Shown here: piece by piece, positions 19,639-30,221 of the stretch
Numbering within the stretch: the first letter of the stretch is position 1
Layout of the letters: every line of letters starts with the position of its first letter
Assembly: GCA_016875395.1 (NCBI GenBank)
Contig: VGRF01000007.1
Span: 62,001 to 126,000 of the forward strand
Source of the DNA: Deltaproteobacteria bacterium
Lineage (GTDB): Bacteria > Myxococcota_A > UBA9160 > UBA6930
Direction of reading: 5' to 3'
DNA: 64,000 bases
Translations under genes and position numbers: made by a program
Notes under the pieces: model-generated
The model's database searches: none
Told to the model about the DNA's origin: nothing
What the model saw: the letters and a program-made list of their open reading frames with translations, nothing else

Positions 19639-19684
19639 AACGCCGTGTAGGAGGATGAACGGCGTTCAGGTTAGTTAACGCCGT
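19639..19684. promoter_or_regulatory. Candidate TetR operator cluster (AACGCCGT half-sites)
   Basis: AACGCCGT occurs at 19639-19646 and 19677-19684, and its reverse complement ACGGCGTT at 19659-19666, all just upstream of the TetR gene. The stretch is clearly richer in A+T than its surroundings. Inverted spacing of the first two half-sites fits a dimeric repressor. Confidence 0.55.
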
Positions 19685-19716
19685 TACAACGGCAAGCCGC
19701 GGGCTGAGACTGAGGG

Positions 19717-19800
19717 GTGGCCATCCGTCCCAGGCACGGATGGCCACGGTTGCTTCAGTCCGGGCGCGGGATGGCCATCCGTGCCTGGCACCGATGGCCA
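19717..19800. repeat. Two REP-like hairpins of the TGGCCATCCGT family
   Basis: Hairpin 1 has 12-bp arms at 19717-19728 and 19736-19747 around CCCAGGC. Hairpin 2 (19772-19800) repeats the arm TGGCCATCCGT with one mismatch around GCCTGGC. They sit just beyond the asnS stop codon and may protect or end its transcript. Confidence 0.75.
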
Positions 19801-19814
19801 ACGCCAGCGGCGGC

Positions 19815-21155
19815 TCAGAACTCGCAGTAACCCGGTACGCGCGGGAACGGGATCACGTCGCGGATGTTGGCCATGCCGGTGGCGTATTGGACGAGCCGCT
19901 CGAAGCCGAGGCCGAAGCCGGCGTGCGGGACCGAGCCGAAGCGCCGCAGCTCGAGATACCACCACAGCTCTTCGCTGCTGACGCCCATCGCGGCAATGCG
20001 CGCGCGCAGGCGGTCCTCGCGATGCTCGCGCTGCGAGCCGCCCACGATCTCGCCGATGCCGGGCGCGAGCACGTCCATCGCGCGCACGGTCTTCCCGTCG
20101 TCGTTCTGGAACATGTAGAACGCCTTGATCGCAGCGGGGTAGTCCGTAACGACAAGCGGCCGCTTCACGTGCTCCTCGCACAGCCAGCGCTCGTGCTCGC
20201 TCTGCAAGTCGATGCCCCAGCGCACGGGGAACTCGAACGCGCGCCCGCTGCGCTCCAGCGCGAGGATCGCCTCCGTGTACGTCATGCGAGCGAACGGCTT
20301 GCTGACGACGTGCTCGAGGTTCTGCACCACGCCCTTCTGGATGCGCTCGTCGAAGAAGCGCATGTCTTCGGCGCCGCGCTCGAGCACGCGCTTCAGCACG
20401 AACTTCAGGAATTCCTCGGCGAGCGCCGCGTTCCCGTCGAGGTCGCAAAAGGCCATCTCGGGCTCGACCATCCAGAACTCCGCGAGATGGCGGCTCGTGT
20501 TCGAGTTCTCGGCGCGGAAGGTCGGCCCAAACGTGTAGATGTCGCGCAGCGCGAGCGCGCCGATCTCGCCTTCGAGCTGGCCCGAGACAGTCAGGCGCGC
20601 GGTGCGGCCGAAAAACTCCTGCGAGCCCGCGATCTCGAACATCTCGCCCGCGCCCTCGGCGTCGGCGGCCGTGAGAATCGGCGTGTGCAGCCACACGAAG
20701 CCGCGCTCTTGAAAGAAGTCGTGGATCGCGCGCGAGGCCTCGTTGCGCACGCGCAGCACCGCGCCGAGCGTGTTCGTGCGCGGGCGCAGGTGCGCGATCG
20801 TGCGCAGGTACTCGAACGAGTGCCGCTTCTTCTGCAGCGGGTAGTCGGCCGGCGCGTCGCCGACCACCTCGATCGCGGTCGCGCGCAGCTCCACGCGCTG
20901 ACCCTGCGCGGGCGAGGCGACGAGCTCGCCCTCCGCGCTGATCGCGGCGCCGGTGCCGAGCGCCTTCAGCTCGCGCTCGTAGTTCGCGAGCTCGGGCGCC
21001 ACGACGACCTGCAGGCCCGCCATGCACGAGCCGTCCGAGAGGTCGAAGAACGAGACGCCCTTCGAGTGGCGCGCGGATCGGAGCCAGCCCTGCACACGCA
21101 CGCGCGAGCCCACTGCCCCGTCGCCAAGGATGTCTCGAACGCGCGCGCTGCTCAT
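19815..21155 (-). CDS. asnS: Asparaginyl-tRNA synthetase
   Basis: A 446-residue class IIb synthetase from ATG 21155. The N-terminal OB-fold anticodon domain ([19 protein letters not shown]) precedes the class II catalytic domain. Motif 2 is [19 protein letters not shown] and motif 3 is [20 protein letters not shown]. The motif-2 H-L-x-E-F-W variant is typical of AsnRS rather than AspRS. It charges tRNA-Asn with asparagine. The reading frame extends 11 codons further, but the chosen Met matches the family start. Confidence 0.93.
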   Translation of the reverse strand: MSSARVRDILGDGAVGSRVRVQGWLRSARHSKGVSFFDLSDGSCMAGLQVVVAPELANYERELKALGTGAAISAEGELVASPAQGQRVELRATAIEVVGDAPADYPLQKKRHSFEYLRTIAHLRPRTNTLGAVLRVRNEASRAIHDFFQERGFVWLHTPILTAADAEGAGEMFEIAGSQEFFGRTARLTVSGQLEGEIGALALRDIYTFGPTFRAENSNTSRHLAEFWMVEPEMAFCDLDGNAALAEEFLKFVLKRVLERGAEDMRFFDERIQKGVVQNLEHVVSKPFARMTYTEAILALERSGRAFEFPVRWGIDLQSEHERWLCEEHVKRPLVVTDYPAAIKAFYMFQNDDGKTVRAMDVLAPGIGEIVGGSQREHREDRLRARIAAMGVSSEELWWYLELRRFGSVPHAGFGLGFERLVQYATGMANIRDVIPFPRVPGYCEF

Positions 21156-21263
21156 GTCCGGCCTCCCGACGCGGGCGGGAGATAGCAAGCACGCTCGGCC
21201 CGGCCGGCGGAAGCAAGAACCACGCGCGCGTGGCGCGGGCTCGTTGTTAGGAACTCTCGAGCG

Positions 21264-22181
21264 CTACGCGCTCTTGTAGATGTCCATGATGTCGTGAAGC
21301 AGCGCGATTCCGTCGGCCTTCGCGCGCTGGAACGAGTTGCGGCCCACGATCGAGCCGAAGCCGCCGCCGTCCGCGATGCCGCGGATCTCGTTCAGCACTT
21401 CGTCGCGGCCCTTCGCTTCACCGCCGGAGAAGATCACGATGCGGCGGCCGTTGAACGCGCTCTGCACGACGTGGCGGATGCGATCCGCGAGCGTCGCCAC
21501 CGGAATCTTCTCGCTCTCGTACACCTTGCGCGCGGCGTCCTGCTCGATGTGCTCGGTCGGCGGCTTCACCTTGATGAAGTGCGCGCCGAGCTGCGCCGCG
21601 ATCTGCGCGGCGTAAGCGACGACGTCGATCGCCGTCTCGCCCTTCTTCGAGATGCCCGAGCCGCGCGGGTACGACCACACCACGACCGCGAGGCCCTTGC
21701 GCTTCGCCTCTTCCGAGAGCGCGCGAATCTGCGCGTACATCGTGTCGCGCGCAGCCGAGGCGGGGTAGATCGTGAAGCCGATCGCGGAGCAGCCGAGGCG
21801 CAGCGCGTCGTCGACGCTGCCCGTGATCGCGGGGCACGGATCGCTCCCGCCGTAGAGCGAGTCCGAGTTGTTGAGCTTCAGGATGGTGGGGATGTCGCCC
21901 GCGAACTCGGCGGCCCCGGCCTCGAGGAAGCCGAGCGGCGCGGCGTAGGCGTTGCAGCCCGCCGCGATCGCGAGCTCGAAGTGGTAGCGGGGGTCGTAGC
22001 CGGCGGGGTTCTTCGCGAACGAGCGCGCGGGCCCGTGCTCGAAGCCTTGGTCGACGGGCAGGATCACGAGCTTGCCCGTTCCGCCGAGCCGCCCGTGGTT
22101 CAGCATGCGCGCGATGTTCGCCAGCGTGCCGGGCGAGTCGCTCGAGTACCAAGACAAGATCTCTTTGACGCGCTTGCTCAT
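21264..22181 (-). CDS. fbaB: Class I fructose-bisphosphate aldolase (archaeal/DhnA type)
   Basis: A 305-residue TIM-barrel aldolase of the FbaB/DhnA family. LVILPVDQGFEHGPARSF is the family signature, and the Schiff-base Lys is expected in GAHFIKVKPPTEH. The end GSIVGRNSFQRAKADGI binds phosphate. It cleaves fructose 1,6-bisphosphate, or condenses triose phosphates, in glycolysis or gluconeogenesis. No other glycolytic gene is adjacent. Confidence 0.85.
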   Translation of the reverse strand: MSKRVKEILSWYSSDSPGTLANIARMLNHGRLGGTGKLVILPVDQGFEHGPARSFAKNPAGYDPRYHFELAIAAGCNAYAAPLGFLEAGAAEFAGDIPTILKLNNSDSLYGGSDPCPAITGSVDDALRLGCSAIGFTIYPASAARDTMYAQIRALSEEAKRKGLAVVVWSYPRGSGISKKGETAIDVVAYAAQIAAQLGAHFIKVKPPTEHIEQDAARKVYESEKIPVATLADRIRHVVQSAFNGRRIVIFSGGEAKGRDEVLNEIRGIADGGGFGSIVGRNSFQRAKADGIALLHDIMDIYKSA

Positions 22182-22376
22182 GACCGACCGAACCTCCGTC
22201 GAAATTGACGCCCACCCTCATCGGACGGGCGGCGTTTTAGCCGGGCGAATATCCGTCCGCATCGGGCGCTCGAACTGCGCGTGAGTGTCCGTGGCGCCGG
22301 AAAAGGGGGAGCTTACGATGCCGCGCGCTTCGCGCAATCACGCGCGCTGCCAAGAAATGTCGCCAGGAGAGTCGGA

Positions 22377-22967
22377 GTGACGAATTCGCGCAGGTCGGTG
22401 TTGGTGCTTGCTCTCGCGTTGCCGCTGCTCTGCCTCGCCCCGAGCGACGCACGCGCCCAGAGCGCAGGAGCCAAACCCGTGGTCGTACTGACGACGACGC
22501 TCGGCGAGATCGAGATCGAGCTCGACGAGGCGAAAGCCCCCATCACCGTAAAGAACTTCCTCGCCTACGTGGACGAGGGCTTCTACGACGGGACGATTTT
22601 CCACCGCGTGATCCGCGACTTCATGATCCAAGGCGGCGGCTTCACGCCGCAGATGTCGCAGAAGAAGACGAAGGCGAACATCCAGAACGAGGCGGCGAAC
22701 GGCCTCAAGAACGTGAAGGGCTCGCTCGCGATGGCCCGCACCAGCGCGCCGCACAGCGCGTCGTCGCAGTTCTTCATCAACCACAAAGACAACGCGTTCC
22801 TCGATTACCCGGGCCAAGACGGCTGGGGCTACGCGGTGTTCGGCCGCGTGACGAAGGGCATCGAGGTGGTCGACAAGATCGCCGCCGTGCAGACCGGCGT
22901 GAAGGCGGGCATGAGCGACGTGCCCACGCAGACGGTCGCGATCGTGAGCGCGCGCAGGAAGAAGTGA
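22377..22967 (+). CDS. Periplasmic peptidyl-prolyl cis-trans isomerase (cyclophilin)
   Basis: A 196-residue protein from GTG 22377, with AGGAGA upstream. An N-terminal signal peptide ends near APSDARAQS, indicating export. The cyclophilin domain contains the active-site blocks FYDGTIFHRVIRDFMIQGG, MARTSAPHSASSQFFIN and the Trp-containing GQDGWGYAVFGRV. It catalyses prolyl isomerisation of folding envelope proteins. It is convergent with groEL, separated by a strong bidirectional hairpin. Confidence 0.9.
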   Translation: MTNSRRSVLVLALALPLLCLAPSDARAQSAGAKPVVVLTTTLGEIEIELDEAKAPITVKNFLAYVDEGFYDGTIFHRVIRDFMIQGGGFTPQMSQKKTKANIQNEAANGLKNVKGSLAMARTSAPHSASSQFFINHKDNAFLDYPGQDGWGYAVFGRVTKGIEVVDKIAAVQTGVKAGMSDVPTQTVAIVSARRKK

Positions 22968-22980
22968 GGCGCGACGTCGT

Positions 22981-23003
22981 CGCTCGGGGTCAGACCCCGA
23001 GCG
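22981..23003. repeat. REP-like GGGGTCAGACCCC hairpin, copy
   Basis: The palindrome core is extended to a 9-bp stem, arms 22981-22989 and 22995-23003 around TCAGA. It lies between the cyclophilin stop and the main terminator hairpin. Confidence 0.6.
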
Positions 23004-23022
23004 CGACAGCGAGCTGAAACGA

Positions 23023-23056
23023 GAACGCCCCGGAGCCTCGCAGCTCCGGGGCGTTC
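23023..23056. terminator. Bidirectional intrinsic-type terminator hairpin
   Basis: A perfect 14-bp G+C-rich stem (23023-23036 with 23043-23056, loop CTCGCA) lies between the convergent cyclophilin and groEL genes. It is followed on the plus strand by GTGTTTG and on the minus strand by GTTTC. The U-run is weak but the location is convincing. Confidence 0.75.
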
Positions 23057-23106
23057 GTGTTTGCGGAGATGCGCGCGCTCGCGCGCGGCGTCTCAGCGGA
23101 CGCGCA

Positions 23107-24759
<1,653 letters not shown>

Positions 24760-24783
24760 GTTCGTTCTCTCCTGGTTCCGGAA

Positions 24784-25074
24784 TTACTTGCCGAGCACCG
24801 CGAGGACGTCTTCCTCGCGGATGATCAGGTGCTCTTCGCCGTCGAGGGTGATCTCGCTGCCCGAGTACTTGCCGAACAGGATGCGATCGCCGACGGCGAC
24901 CTCGAGCGGGATCAGCTTGCCCTCGTCCGTGACCTTGCCGTTCCCGACGGCGATCACGCGCCCCTCTTGGGGCTTCTCCTTGGCGGTGTCGGGGATGATG
25001 ATTCCGCCCGACGTCTTCTGTTCCTCGTCGACCCGCTTGATCAGAATGCGGTCGTGGAGGGGACGAACCTTCAT
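24784..25074 (-). CDS. groS: Co-chaperonin GroES (Hsp10)
   Basis: A 96-residue protein starting [19 protein letters not shown], the universal GroES N-terminus. The mobile loop ([20 protein letters not shown]) and the C-terminal [29 protein letters not shown] are complete. It caps the GroEL cavity. The CIRCE element 66 bases upstream of the ATG indicates HrcA repression. Confidence 0.97.
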   Translation of the reverse strand: MKVRPLHDRILIKRVDEEQKTSGGIIIPDTAKEKPQEGRVIAVGNGKVTDEGKLIPLEVAVGDRILFGKYSGSEITLDGEEHLIIREEDVLAVLGK

Positions 25075-25139
25075 GGAGCCTCCTGCGGTGGTTGCGTTGA
25101 GCTGAGCGCGCCGCCCGAAACCGAGAAGTCCACTCGGAC

Positions 25140-25166
25140 TTGGCAGTCGAGGGGCGCGAGTGCCAA
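25140..25166 (-). promoter_or_regulatory. CIRCE operator (HrcA binding site) of groES-groEL
   Basis: TTGGCAGTC, nine bases (25149-25157), then GAGTGCCAA. This matches the CIRCE consensus TTAGCACTC-N9-GAGTGCTAA in arm length and spacing. G/C substitutions preserve symmetry in all but one position. It is upstream of groES, where HrcA normally represses heat-shock transcription. Confidence 0.85.
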
Positions 25167-25249
25167 AACGGCGGCGGCACCTTGGGGACGAGGCGGGGAG
25201 AGGTCAAGCGCAGCGAGAGAGAAAAATCGCTCGCAGCGCAACTTTGCAC

Positions 25250-25260
25250 GGTCTGACCCC
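25250..25260. repeat. REP-like GGTCTGACCCC palindrome, copy
   Basis: This copy sits between the groES promoter region and the aminotransferase stop codon. Its left flank CGCAACTTTGCAC resembles the flank of the copy at 42-53. Confidence 0.55.
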
Positions 25261-25265
25261 GCGGC

Positions 25266-26417
25266 TCAGCCCCGGAGCAGCTTCGCGAGCCGCCGGGCCG
25301 CCTCGATGGCTTGGTCGGGCGGCACCACCGTGAAGCACAGGCGAATCCACGTGCCGTAGGCCTCGCCCGCGCTGCTGCCTGGCGCCACGACGACGCCCGC
25401 GCCGAACGCGTCTTCGAGGAAGCCGTGCAGTCCTCGCGCGTCCAGGCGATGCGCGGCGTTGGCGAAGAGGAAGCAGCCGCCCGCCGGCGCAGGCACCCCG
25501 AGCTCCGCGGCAACGGCCGCGCCCGCGCGTTCGTACTGGGCACGCGCGTTCGCGACCCAGGCGGCGCCGCCCTCGAGCGCGCGCAGGCCGGCGAGCTGCG
25601 CCGCGGTCGGGGCGTGGTAGGCGCTGTGCACCGAGACCTTGTGCGCCTCGGCGATCGACTCGGCCGGGCCGACCAGATAGCCGGCGCGGTTTCCCGCCAT
25701 CCCGTACGCCTTCGAGAACGAGAACGCGGTGATCGTCCGCTCCGGTGCGAAGCGCGCAGTCGAGACGTGCTCCCCCTGGTAGACGTAGTCCTCGTAGACC
25801 TCGTCCGAGAGCAGCCACAAGTCGCGCCGGCGCGCCCAGGCCGCGATCGCCTCGAGCCATTCGCCCGGGAGCACGCGGCCGGTCGGGTTCGAGGGCGTCG
25901 CGAAGTAGAGGGCCACCGTGCGCGGGGTGAGCTTCGCTTCGAGCGCGGCGATGGCGTCCGCGATCGAGTGCACGCGATCGAAGAACGGCACCTCCACCGG
26001 GACCGCCCTGAGCGAGCGCGTGATGCCGCGAATCAGCGGCCAGAACGGAGCGAGGATCAGCACCTCCTCGCCCGGATCCGCGAGCGCGGAGATGGCGCAG
26101 GAGAGGCCCGAGGTCGCGCCCGCTGTCACCAGCACGTTCGAGCGCTCGCACGAAAGGCGATTGCGTTCGCGTACTTTCAGGGCGATCGCATCGAGCAGCG
26201 CCGGGATGCCGCGCGTCTCGACATAGCGGTGCATGCCTGGGTGGTCGCGCTCGGAGAGATCCTCCATGCGCGCGCCGGCGAACGGCTCCATCCAGGTGTC
26301 GCCGACGTGCAGCGCGATCACGGGCCGCGCCGTCTTCGTGAGATCGAAGGGCGTGTAGACCGCGCCGGGCATGGCGGCGACCGCGGCGGCGGCCCGCTGA
26401 ACGGACGGCTTCGGCAT
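25266..26417 (-). CDS. PLP-dependent class I/II aminotransferase
   Basis: A 383-residue fold-type I enzyme. VLVTAGATSGLSCAISALADPGEEVLI is the cofactor-phosphate region. FATPSNPTGRVLP and WLLSDEVYEDYVYQG bind the ring, and SFSKAYGMAGNRAGYLVG holds the Schiff-base Lys. WIRLCFTV near the C-terminus carries the substrate-carboxylate Arg. It resembles aspartate/methionine-type aminotransferases; the donor is undetermined. The Nudix gene is 3 bases upstream in the same direction, so the two form an operon. Confidence 0.88.
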   Translation of the reverse strand: MPKPSVQRAAAAVAAMPGAVYTPFDLTKTARPVIALHVGDTWMEPFAGARMEDLSERDHPGMHRYVETRGIPALLDAIALKVRERNRLSCERSNVLVTAGATSGLSCAISALADPGEEVLILAPFWPLIRGITRSLRAVPVEVPFFDRVHSIADAIAALEAKLTPRTVALYFATPSNPTGRVLPGEWLEAIAAWARRRDLWLLSDEVYEDYVYQGEHVSTARFAPERTITAFSFSKAYGMAGNRAGYLVGPAESIAEAHKVSVHSAYHAPTAAQLAGLRALEGGAAWVANARAQYERAGAAVAAELGVPAPAGGCFLFANAAHRLDARGLHGFLEDAFGAGVVVAPGSSAGEAYGTWIRLCFTVVPPDQAIEAARRLAKLLRG

Positions 26418-26420
26418 CGC

Positions 26421-26900
26421 CTACTCCGCGACCACGGGCGACGATGGCAGGCCCTGCTCGAACAGCGTCCGGAGCAGCGCGCCGATCTTCCGCGGCGCGA
26501 AACGCTCGCTCGACGCCTCGATCTCTTCGAGCCGCCACCAGCGGTACGCCTCGATCTCGCGCCGTTCCGCCTCGGTGGGAATCGCGGCGGCGCTCGGCTC
26601 GAAGCGCGGCGTCGGCGTCCAGAAGTAGGTCTCGCGCTGCACGAAGGGCGGCTCCGCCCACGGGATGGGCACCGAGCGCGTCCACACCGCGGGCCCGATC
26701 GTCGCGCTCGCGAGCCCGGTCTCCTCCGCCACCTCACGCACCGCTGCCTCGCGCTCGCTCTCGCCCGCCTCGATCCCGCCGCCGGGGGTGATCCAGTACG
26801 CGCGCCCGATCGCGTGCGCGAAGTAACGCACGAGCAGGATCTCGCGCTCGGGCGTCACCAGCAGCGCGCGCGCGGTGCTGCGAACTCGGGTGATCTCCAT
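26421..26900 (-). CDS. Nudix hydrolase
   Basis: A 159-residue protein from ATG 26900. GGGIEAGESEREAAVREVAEETGL (about residues 40-63) matches the Nudix box GX5EX7REUXEEXGU fully. The preceding TPEREILLVRYFAHAIG is a typical strand. Nudix enzymes hydrolyse nucleoside-diphosphate-X substrates; the target here is unknown. It is the first gene of a pair with the aminotransferase. Confidence 0.88.
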   Translation of the reverse strand: MEITRVRSTARALLVTPEREILLVRYFAHAIGRAYWITPGGGIEAGESEREAAVREVAEETGLASATIGPAVWTRSVPIPWAEPPFVQRETYFWTPTPRFEPSAAAIPTEAERREIEAYRWWRLEEIEASSERFAPRKIGALLRTLFEQGLPSSPVVAE

Positions 26901-26963
26901 CGTGGCAAGGATGCCCAAACGAGAGACTCGAAGGCAGACCCACCTCCGAGGCCACCGCAAGAT

Positions 26964-27009
26964 CTCCGCTCGGCTCCGAGGGCTCCGCCTCGCTGCGCGC
27001 TTCGCTTGC
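26964..27009 (+). repeat. Dispersed G+C-rich intergenic repeat, copy
   Basis: CTCCGCTCGGCTCCGAGGG, CTCCGCCTCG and CTGCGCGCTTCGCTTGC occur in the divergent spacer between the Nudix and hydratase genes. It is nearly identical to 14593-14638. Confidence 0.7.
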
Positions 27010-27048
27010 CGTGGCACACTCGCACGCCTCGCAAAGGAGAACGCGGCC

Positions 27049-27849
27049 ATGGCCTTCACGACGCTCGACATCAAGCGCGACGGTCCCGTCACCTGGTGCA
27101 CGCTGAACCGTCCCGACTCGCTGAACGCGCTCTCGCGCCAGCTCGTCGAGGACCTGCACGGCTTCTACGACGAGCTCGCGCGCGACACCGAGACGCGCGT
27201 CGTCGTGCTGCGCGGCGCTGGGCGCGCGTTCTGCGCCGGGCTCGACCTGAAGGAGAGCGGCCAGCCGGGCGAGCGCGGCGACATCGGCGCGCAGCTGCGC
27301 GGCCAGCACCGCATCGCGGAGCTCTCGATCAAGATGCGCCGGCTCGCGCAGGTGTTCATCGCGCTGGTGCACGGCCCCGCCTGCGGCGGCGGCTTCATGC
27401 TCGCGCTCGCCTCGGACATCCGAATCGCCGGCGAGTCGACGCGCATGAACGCAGCCTTCATCAAGCTCGGTCTCTCGGGCTGCGACGTCGGCGTCTCCTA
27501 CCTGCTGCCGCGCCTCACCAACGCTTCGGTCGCTTCCGAGCTGATCCTCACCGGCCGCTTCATCCAAGCCGATCGCGCGCGCGAGCTCGGCCTCGTCTCG
27601 CAGGTGGTCCCCGACGACCAGCTCGAATCGACGGGGCGGCTCCTGATCGAGGACCTGCTGCTCACCTCTCCGCTCGGCCTGCGCCTCAGCAAGGAGGCCC
27701 TCAACGCGAGCCTCGACATGAACAGCATCGAGTCCGTCGTCTCGATGGAGGACCGCAACCAGATCCTGTGCGCCCAGAGCAGCGACTTCCGCGAGGGCAT
27801 CCGCGCATTCCTCGAGAAGCGCAAGCCGGTGTGGGGCAAGAAGGCGTAA
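27049..27849 (+). CDS. Enoyl-CoA hydratase/isomerase (crotonase) family protein
   Basis: A 266-residue crotonase-fold protein from ATG 27049, with AAAGGAGA upstream. The two oxyanion-hole loops are present: GAGRAFCAGLDL and VHGPACGGGFMLALASDI. At the position of the first catalytic Glu of hydratases (E144 in the rat enzyme) the sequence reads AAFIKLG, with Phe by my alignment. The second Glu seems kept in NASVASE, and an Asp appears in SGCDVGVSYLL. The reaction therefore may not be canonical hydration. Confidence 0.82.
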   Translation: MAFTTLDIKRDGPVTWCTLNRPDSLNALSRQLVEDLHGFYDELARDTETRVVVLRGAGRAFCAGLDLKESGQPGERGDIGAQLRGQHRIAELSIKMRRLAQVFIALVHGPACGGGFMLALASDIRIAGESTRMNAAFIKLGLSGCDVGVSYLLPRLTNASVASELILTGRFIQADRARELGLVSQVVPDDQLESTGRLLIEDLLLTSPLGLRLSKEALNASLDMNSIESVVSMEDRNQILCAQSSDFREGIRAFLEKRKPVWGKKA

Positions 27850-27975
27850 CGCGCGGTCGTCGCGTGACGTAGCTCTCAAGCCCGCGGGGCTGGGGGGGGG
27901 ACGATTCCCAGGAGCGGCGGGCGATCATTCTGGCCGGGCCGAAATGCTCGGGTTGGAACGGCCCCGCAGAGTGCA

Positions 27976-27986
27976 GGGTCTGACCC
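27976..27986. repeat. REP-like GGGTCTGACCC palindrome, copy
   Basis: This copy lies in the 160-base spacer between the hydratase and the glutaredoxin-like gene. It is preceded by a run of G residues at 27887-27900. Confidence 0.5.
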
Positions 27987-28008
27987 AGGAAGGGCTCAGG
28001 AGCTTCGG

Positions 28009-28653
28009 ATGCGTTCGTTCGCGATCGCGGTGGTGATGACGGGACTCGTGGCAGGTGCGGGCTATCTGCTCGCGCCGGCGCCGCGCGCAGCCTCGGTGCC
28101 CGCCGCCGATTTCGACGCGCGCGTTCCCGACGCCGACGCGCCGCTGCCGGATCCGAGCCTGCTCGCCGCGGCGGACGAGGCTCCGTCGCGAAGTGACGCC
28201 GCGAAGCCGAGCGCTGCGGCGCGCACCTACTACCAATGGACCGACGAGCGCGGCGTCGTGCGCTTCGCGCAGTCGCTCGACGCCGTGCCCGCTCAGTGGC
28301 GCGAGCGCGCGGGCAAGATCGAGGTCGACGCGGGCGCATACCTCCCGCAGCCCACGCGCGCTCCGGCACGCGGGCGCAGCGCGCCGCCTGCCGCGATCTC
28401 GGGCGCGGAGAGGGGCTCGCGCTTCGCGGACGTCACGGTCTACACCGCGCCCTGGTGCGGCTGGTGCCGCAAGACGCTCGCGTGGCTCGACGAGCGCGAC
28501 ATCGACTACACGAACAAGGACATCGACGCGGACGCGGACTACGCCGCGGAGCTGCAGGAGAAGACCGGCGGTCGCTCGATCCCGCTCGTCGAGATCGATG
28601 GCACGATGATTCGCGGATACAACCCGCACGAGATGGCCGCGCTGCTCGAGTAG
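28009..28653 (+). CDS. Membrane-anchored or exported glutaredoxin-like protein with DUF4124 segment
   Basis: A 214-residue protein with an N-terminal hydrophobic segment (residues 5-22) that is either a signal peptide or an anchor. A linker and a DUF4124-like stretch ([21 protein letters not shown]) follow. The C-terminal 75 residues are a glutaredoxin fold: [26 protein letters not shown], with C-G-W-C as redox site, and [22 protein letters not shown] as the TVP/GG-type region. It probably acts as a periplasmic thiol-disulfide protein. Confidence 0.8.
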   Translation: MRSFAIAVVMTGLVAGAGYLLAPAPRAASVPAADFDARVPDADAPLPDPSLLAAADEAPSRSDAAKPSAAARTYYQWTDERGVVRFAQSLDAVPAQWRERAGKIEVDAGAYLPQPTRAPARGRSAPPAAISGAERGSRFADVTVYTAPWCGWCRKTLAWLDERDIDYTNKDIDADADYAAELQEKTGGRSIPLVEIDGTMIRGYNPHEMAALLE

Positions 28654-28711
28654 TCGCCTAACAATTCCGCGCGGCTACGTTGCGCCGCGCTTCCCCTCGA
28701 GAGGAATCGCT

Positions 28712-30010
28712 TTGCAGATCGGGGCCGGGGACCGCTTCGTCGTCGAAGGCGGCCGCAGCGTCGGCGGCGTGATCACACCCGCGGGCAACAAGAACGAAGC
28801 GCTGCCCGTGCTCGCGGCGGCGCTGCTCGCCCCGGGCACGTCGCGCATCGGCAACCTCCCGCGCATCCGCGACGTCTCGACGCAGCTGGAGATTCTCGGC
28901 GAGCTCGGCGTGCGCGCCGTGCGCGATCCCGAAACGTACGAGACCGTGCTTGACACGAGCGACCTCGGCGCGCGCGACGCGAGCACCGAGCTCGCGCGCA
29001 CGATCCGCGGCTCCTTCCTGCTCGCGCCGGGCCTCCTGCACCGCACGCGCCGCGCCGTGCTGCCGCGCCCCGGTGGCGACCGCATCGGCCGCCGCCGCGT
29101 CGACACGCACCTGACGGCGCTGCGCATGCTCGGCGCCGAGATCGAGACGCGCGAGCGCCACTACCACCTCTCGCTCGCAGGCCGCTTCCGCGGCGCGGAC
29201 ATCTTCCTCGACGAAGCCAGCGTGATGGCGACCGAGAACGCCGTGATGGCCGCGAGCGTCGCCGAAGGCGCGACGCGCATCGCGAACGCCGCCTGCGAGC
29301 CTCACGTGCGCGGGCTCTGCAACTACCTCGTCGCGATGGGCGCGCAGATCCGCGGCATCGGTACCAACGTGCTCGAGATCGAGGGCGTGCCGGAGCTGCG
29401 GCCCGCGCGCCACCGCGTCGGCCCCGACCACATCGAGCTCGGCTCGTTCGTCGCGATCGCCGCGATGACCGGCGGCGAGCTCACCGTGAACGGCGTCGTC
29501 GCGGACGACCTGCGCATGATCCGCATGGTGTTCCGCCGCCTCGGCGTCGAGACGCGCCTCGGGAACGGCGCGCTGTTCGTGCCCGCGAAGCAAGAGCTCG
29601 TCGTCCAGGACGACCTCGACGGCGCGATCCCGAAGGTCGACGACGCGCCGTGGCCGGGCTTTCCGAGCGATCTCACCTCGATCGCGCTCGTACTCGCGAC
29701 GCAGTCGCGCGGCACGGTGCTGATCCACGAGAAGATGTTCGAGAACCGCCTCTTCTTCGTGGACCGCCTGATCGCGATGGGCGCGCGCATCGTGCTGTGC
29801 GACCCGCACCGCGCACTCGTGACGGGCCCCGCGCGCCTGTACGGCGAGACGATCACGTCGCCCGACATCCGCGCCGGCATGGCGCTGATCGCCGCCGCAA
29901 TCTGCGCCGAAGGCCGCAGCGTGATCATGAACGCGCATCAGGTGGATCGGGGGTATGAGAGGGTCGACGAGCGCTTGCAGCGGCTTGGCGCGTCGATTTC
30001 GAGGAGTTAG
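28712..30010 (+). CDS. murA: UDP-N-acetylglucosamine 1-carboxyvinyltransferase, Asp-type active site
   Basis: A 432-residue EPT-fold enzyme starting at TTG 28712 behind GAGGAAT. The conserved Lys is in [13 protein letters not shown] (residue 27). The catalytic loop reads [14 protein letters not shown], so Asp123 stands where most MurA enzymes have Cys. [16 protein letters not shown] carries the catalytic Asp and [12 protein letters not shown] the C-terminal Arg. It transfers enolpyruvate from PEP to UDP-GlcNAc, the first committed peptidoglycan step. The Cys-to-Asp change is known in mycobacterial and chlamydial MurA and causes intrinsic fosfomycin resistance. A non-peptidoglycan paralogue is possible. 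Confidence 0.85.
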   Translation: MQIGAGDRFVVEGGRSVGGVITPAGNKNEALPVLAAALLAPGTSRIGNLPRIRDVSTQLEILGELGVRAVRDPETYETVLDTSDLGARDASTELARTIRGSFLLAPGLLHRTRRAVLPRPGGDRIGRRRVDTHLTALRMLGAEIETRERHYHLSLAGRFRGADIFLDEASVMATENAVMAASVAEGATRIANAACEPHVRGLCNYLVAMGAQIRGIGTNVLEIEGVPELRPARHRVGPDHIELGSFVAIAAMTGGELTVNGVVADDLRMIRMVFRRLGVETRLGNGALFVPAKQELVVQDDLDGAIPKVDDAPWPGFPSDLTSIALVLATQSRGTVLIHEKMFENRLFFVDRLIAMGARIVLCDPHRALVTGPARLYGETITSPDIRAGMALIAAAICAEGRSVIMNAHQVDRGYERVDERLQRLGASISRS

Positions 30011-30068
30011 GGGCGCGGGGGGGGGGGTGCGGGGCGCTGAGGTGTTAGGCGCGCTCGGCACCGAGGGG

Positions 30069-30152
30069 CGCGTTTTTCCTTGTTTACTTCGCATTCGCCT
30101 CCGAGGACTCCGGCGAATGCTGCGCGCTTCGCTTGCGGCCTCGGCCGACATG
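30069..30152 (+). repeat. ~85-base dispersed repeat, copy 1
   Basis: GTTTACTTCGCAT, CTCGAGGACT-like and CTGCGCGCTTCGCTTGC blocks, ending GGCCTCGG, align over about 85 bases with the minus strand of 46898-46982. It is an extended member of the dispersed intergenic repeat family and lies between murA and the phosphatase stop codon. A run of eleven G residues precedes it near 30016-30026. Confidence 0.7.
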
Positions 30153-30221
30153 CTTGGGAGCGGCGTTCGTCTTCGAGGATGTTCGGGCGTTCTCTCGGCG
30201 CGTCAGCCTTGGTTGCCTTGC

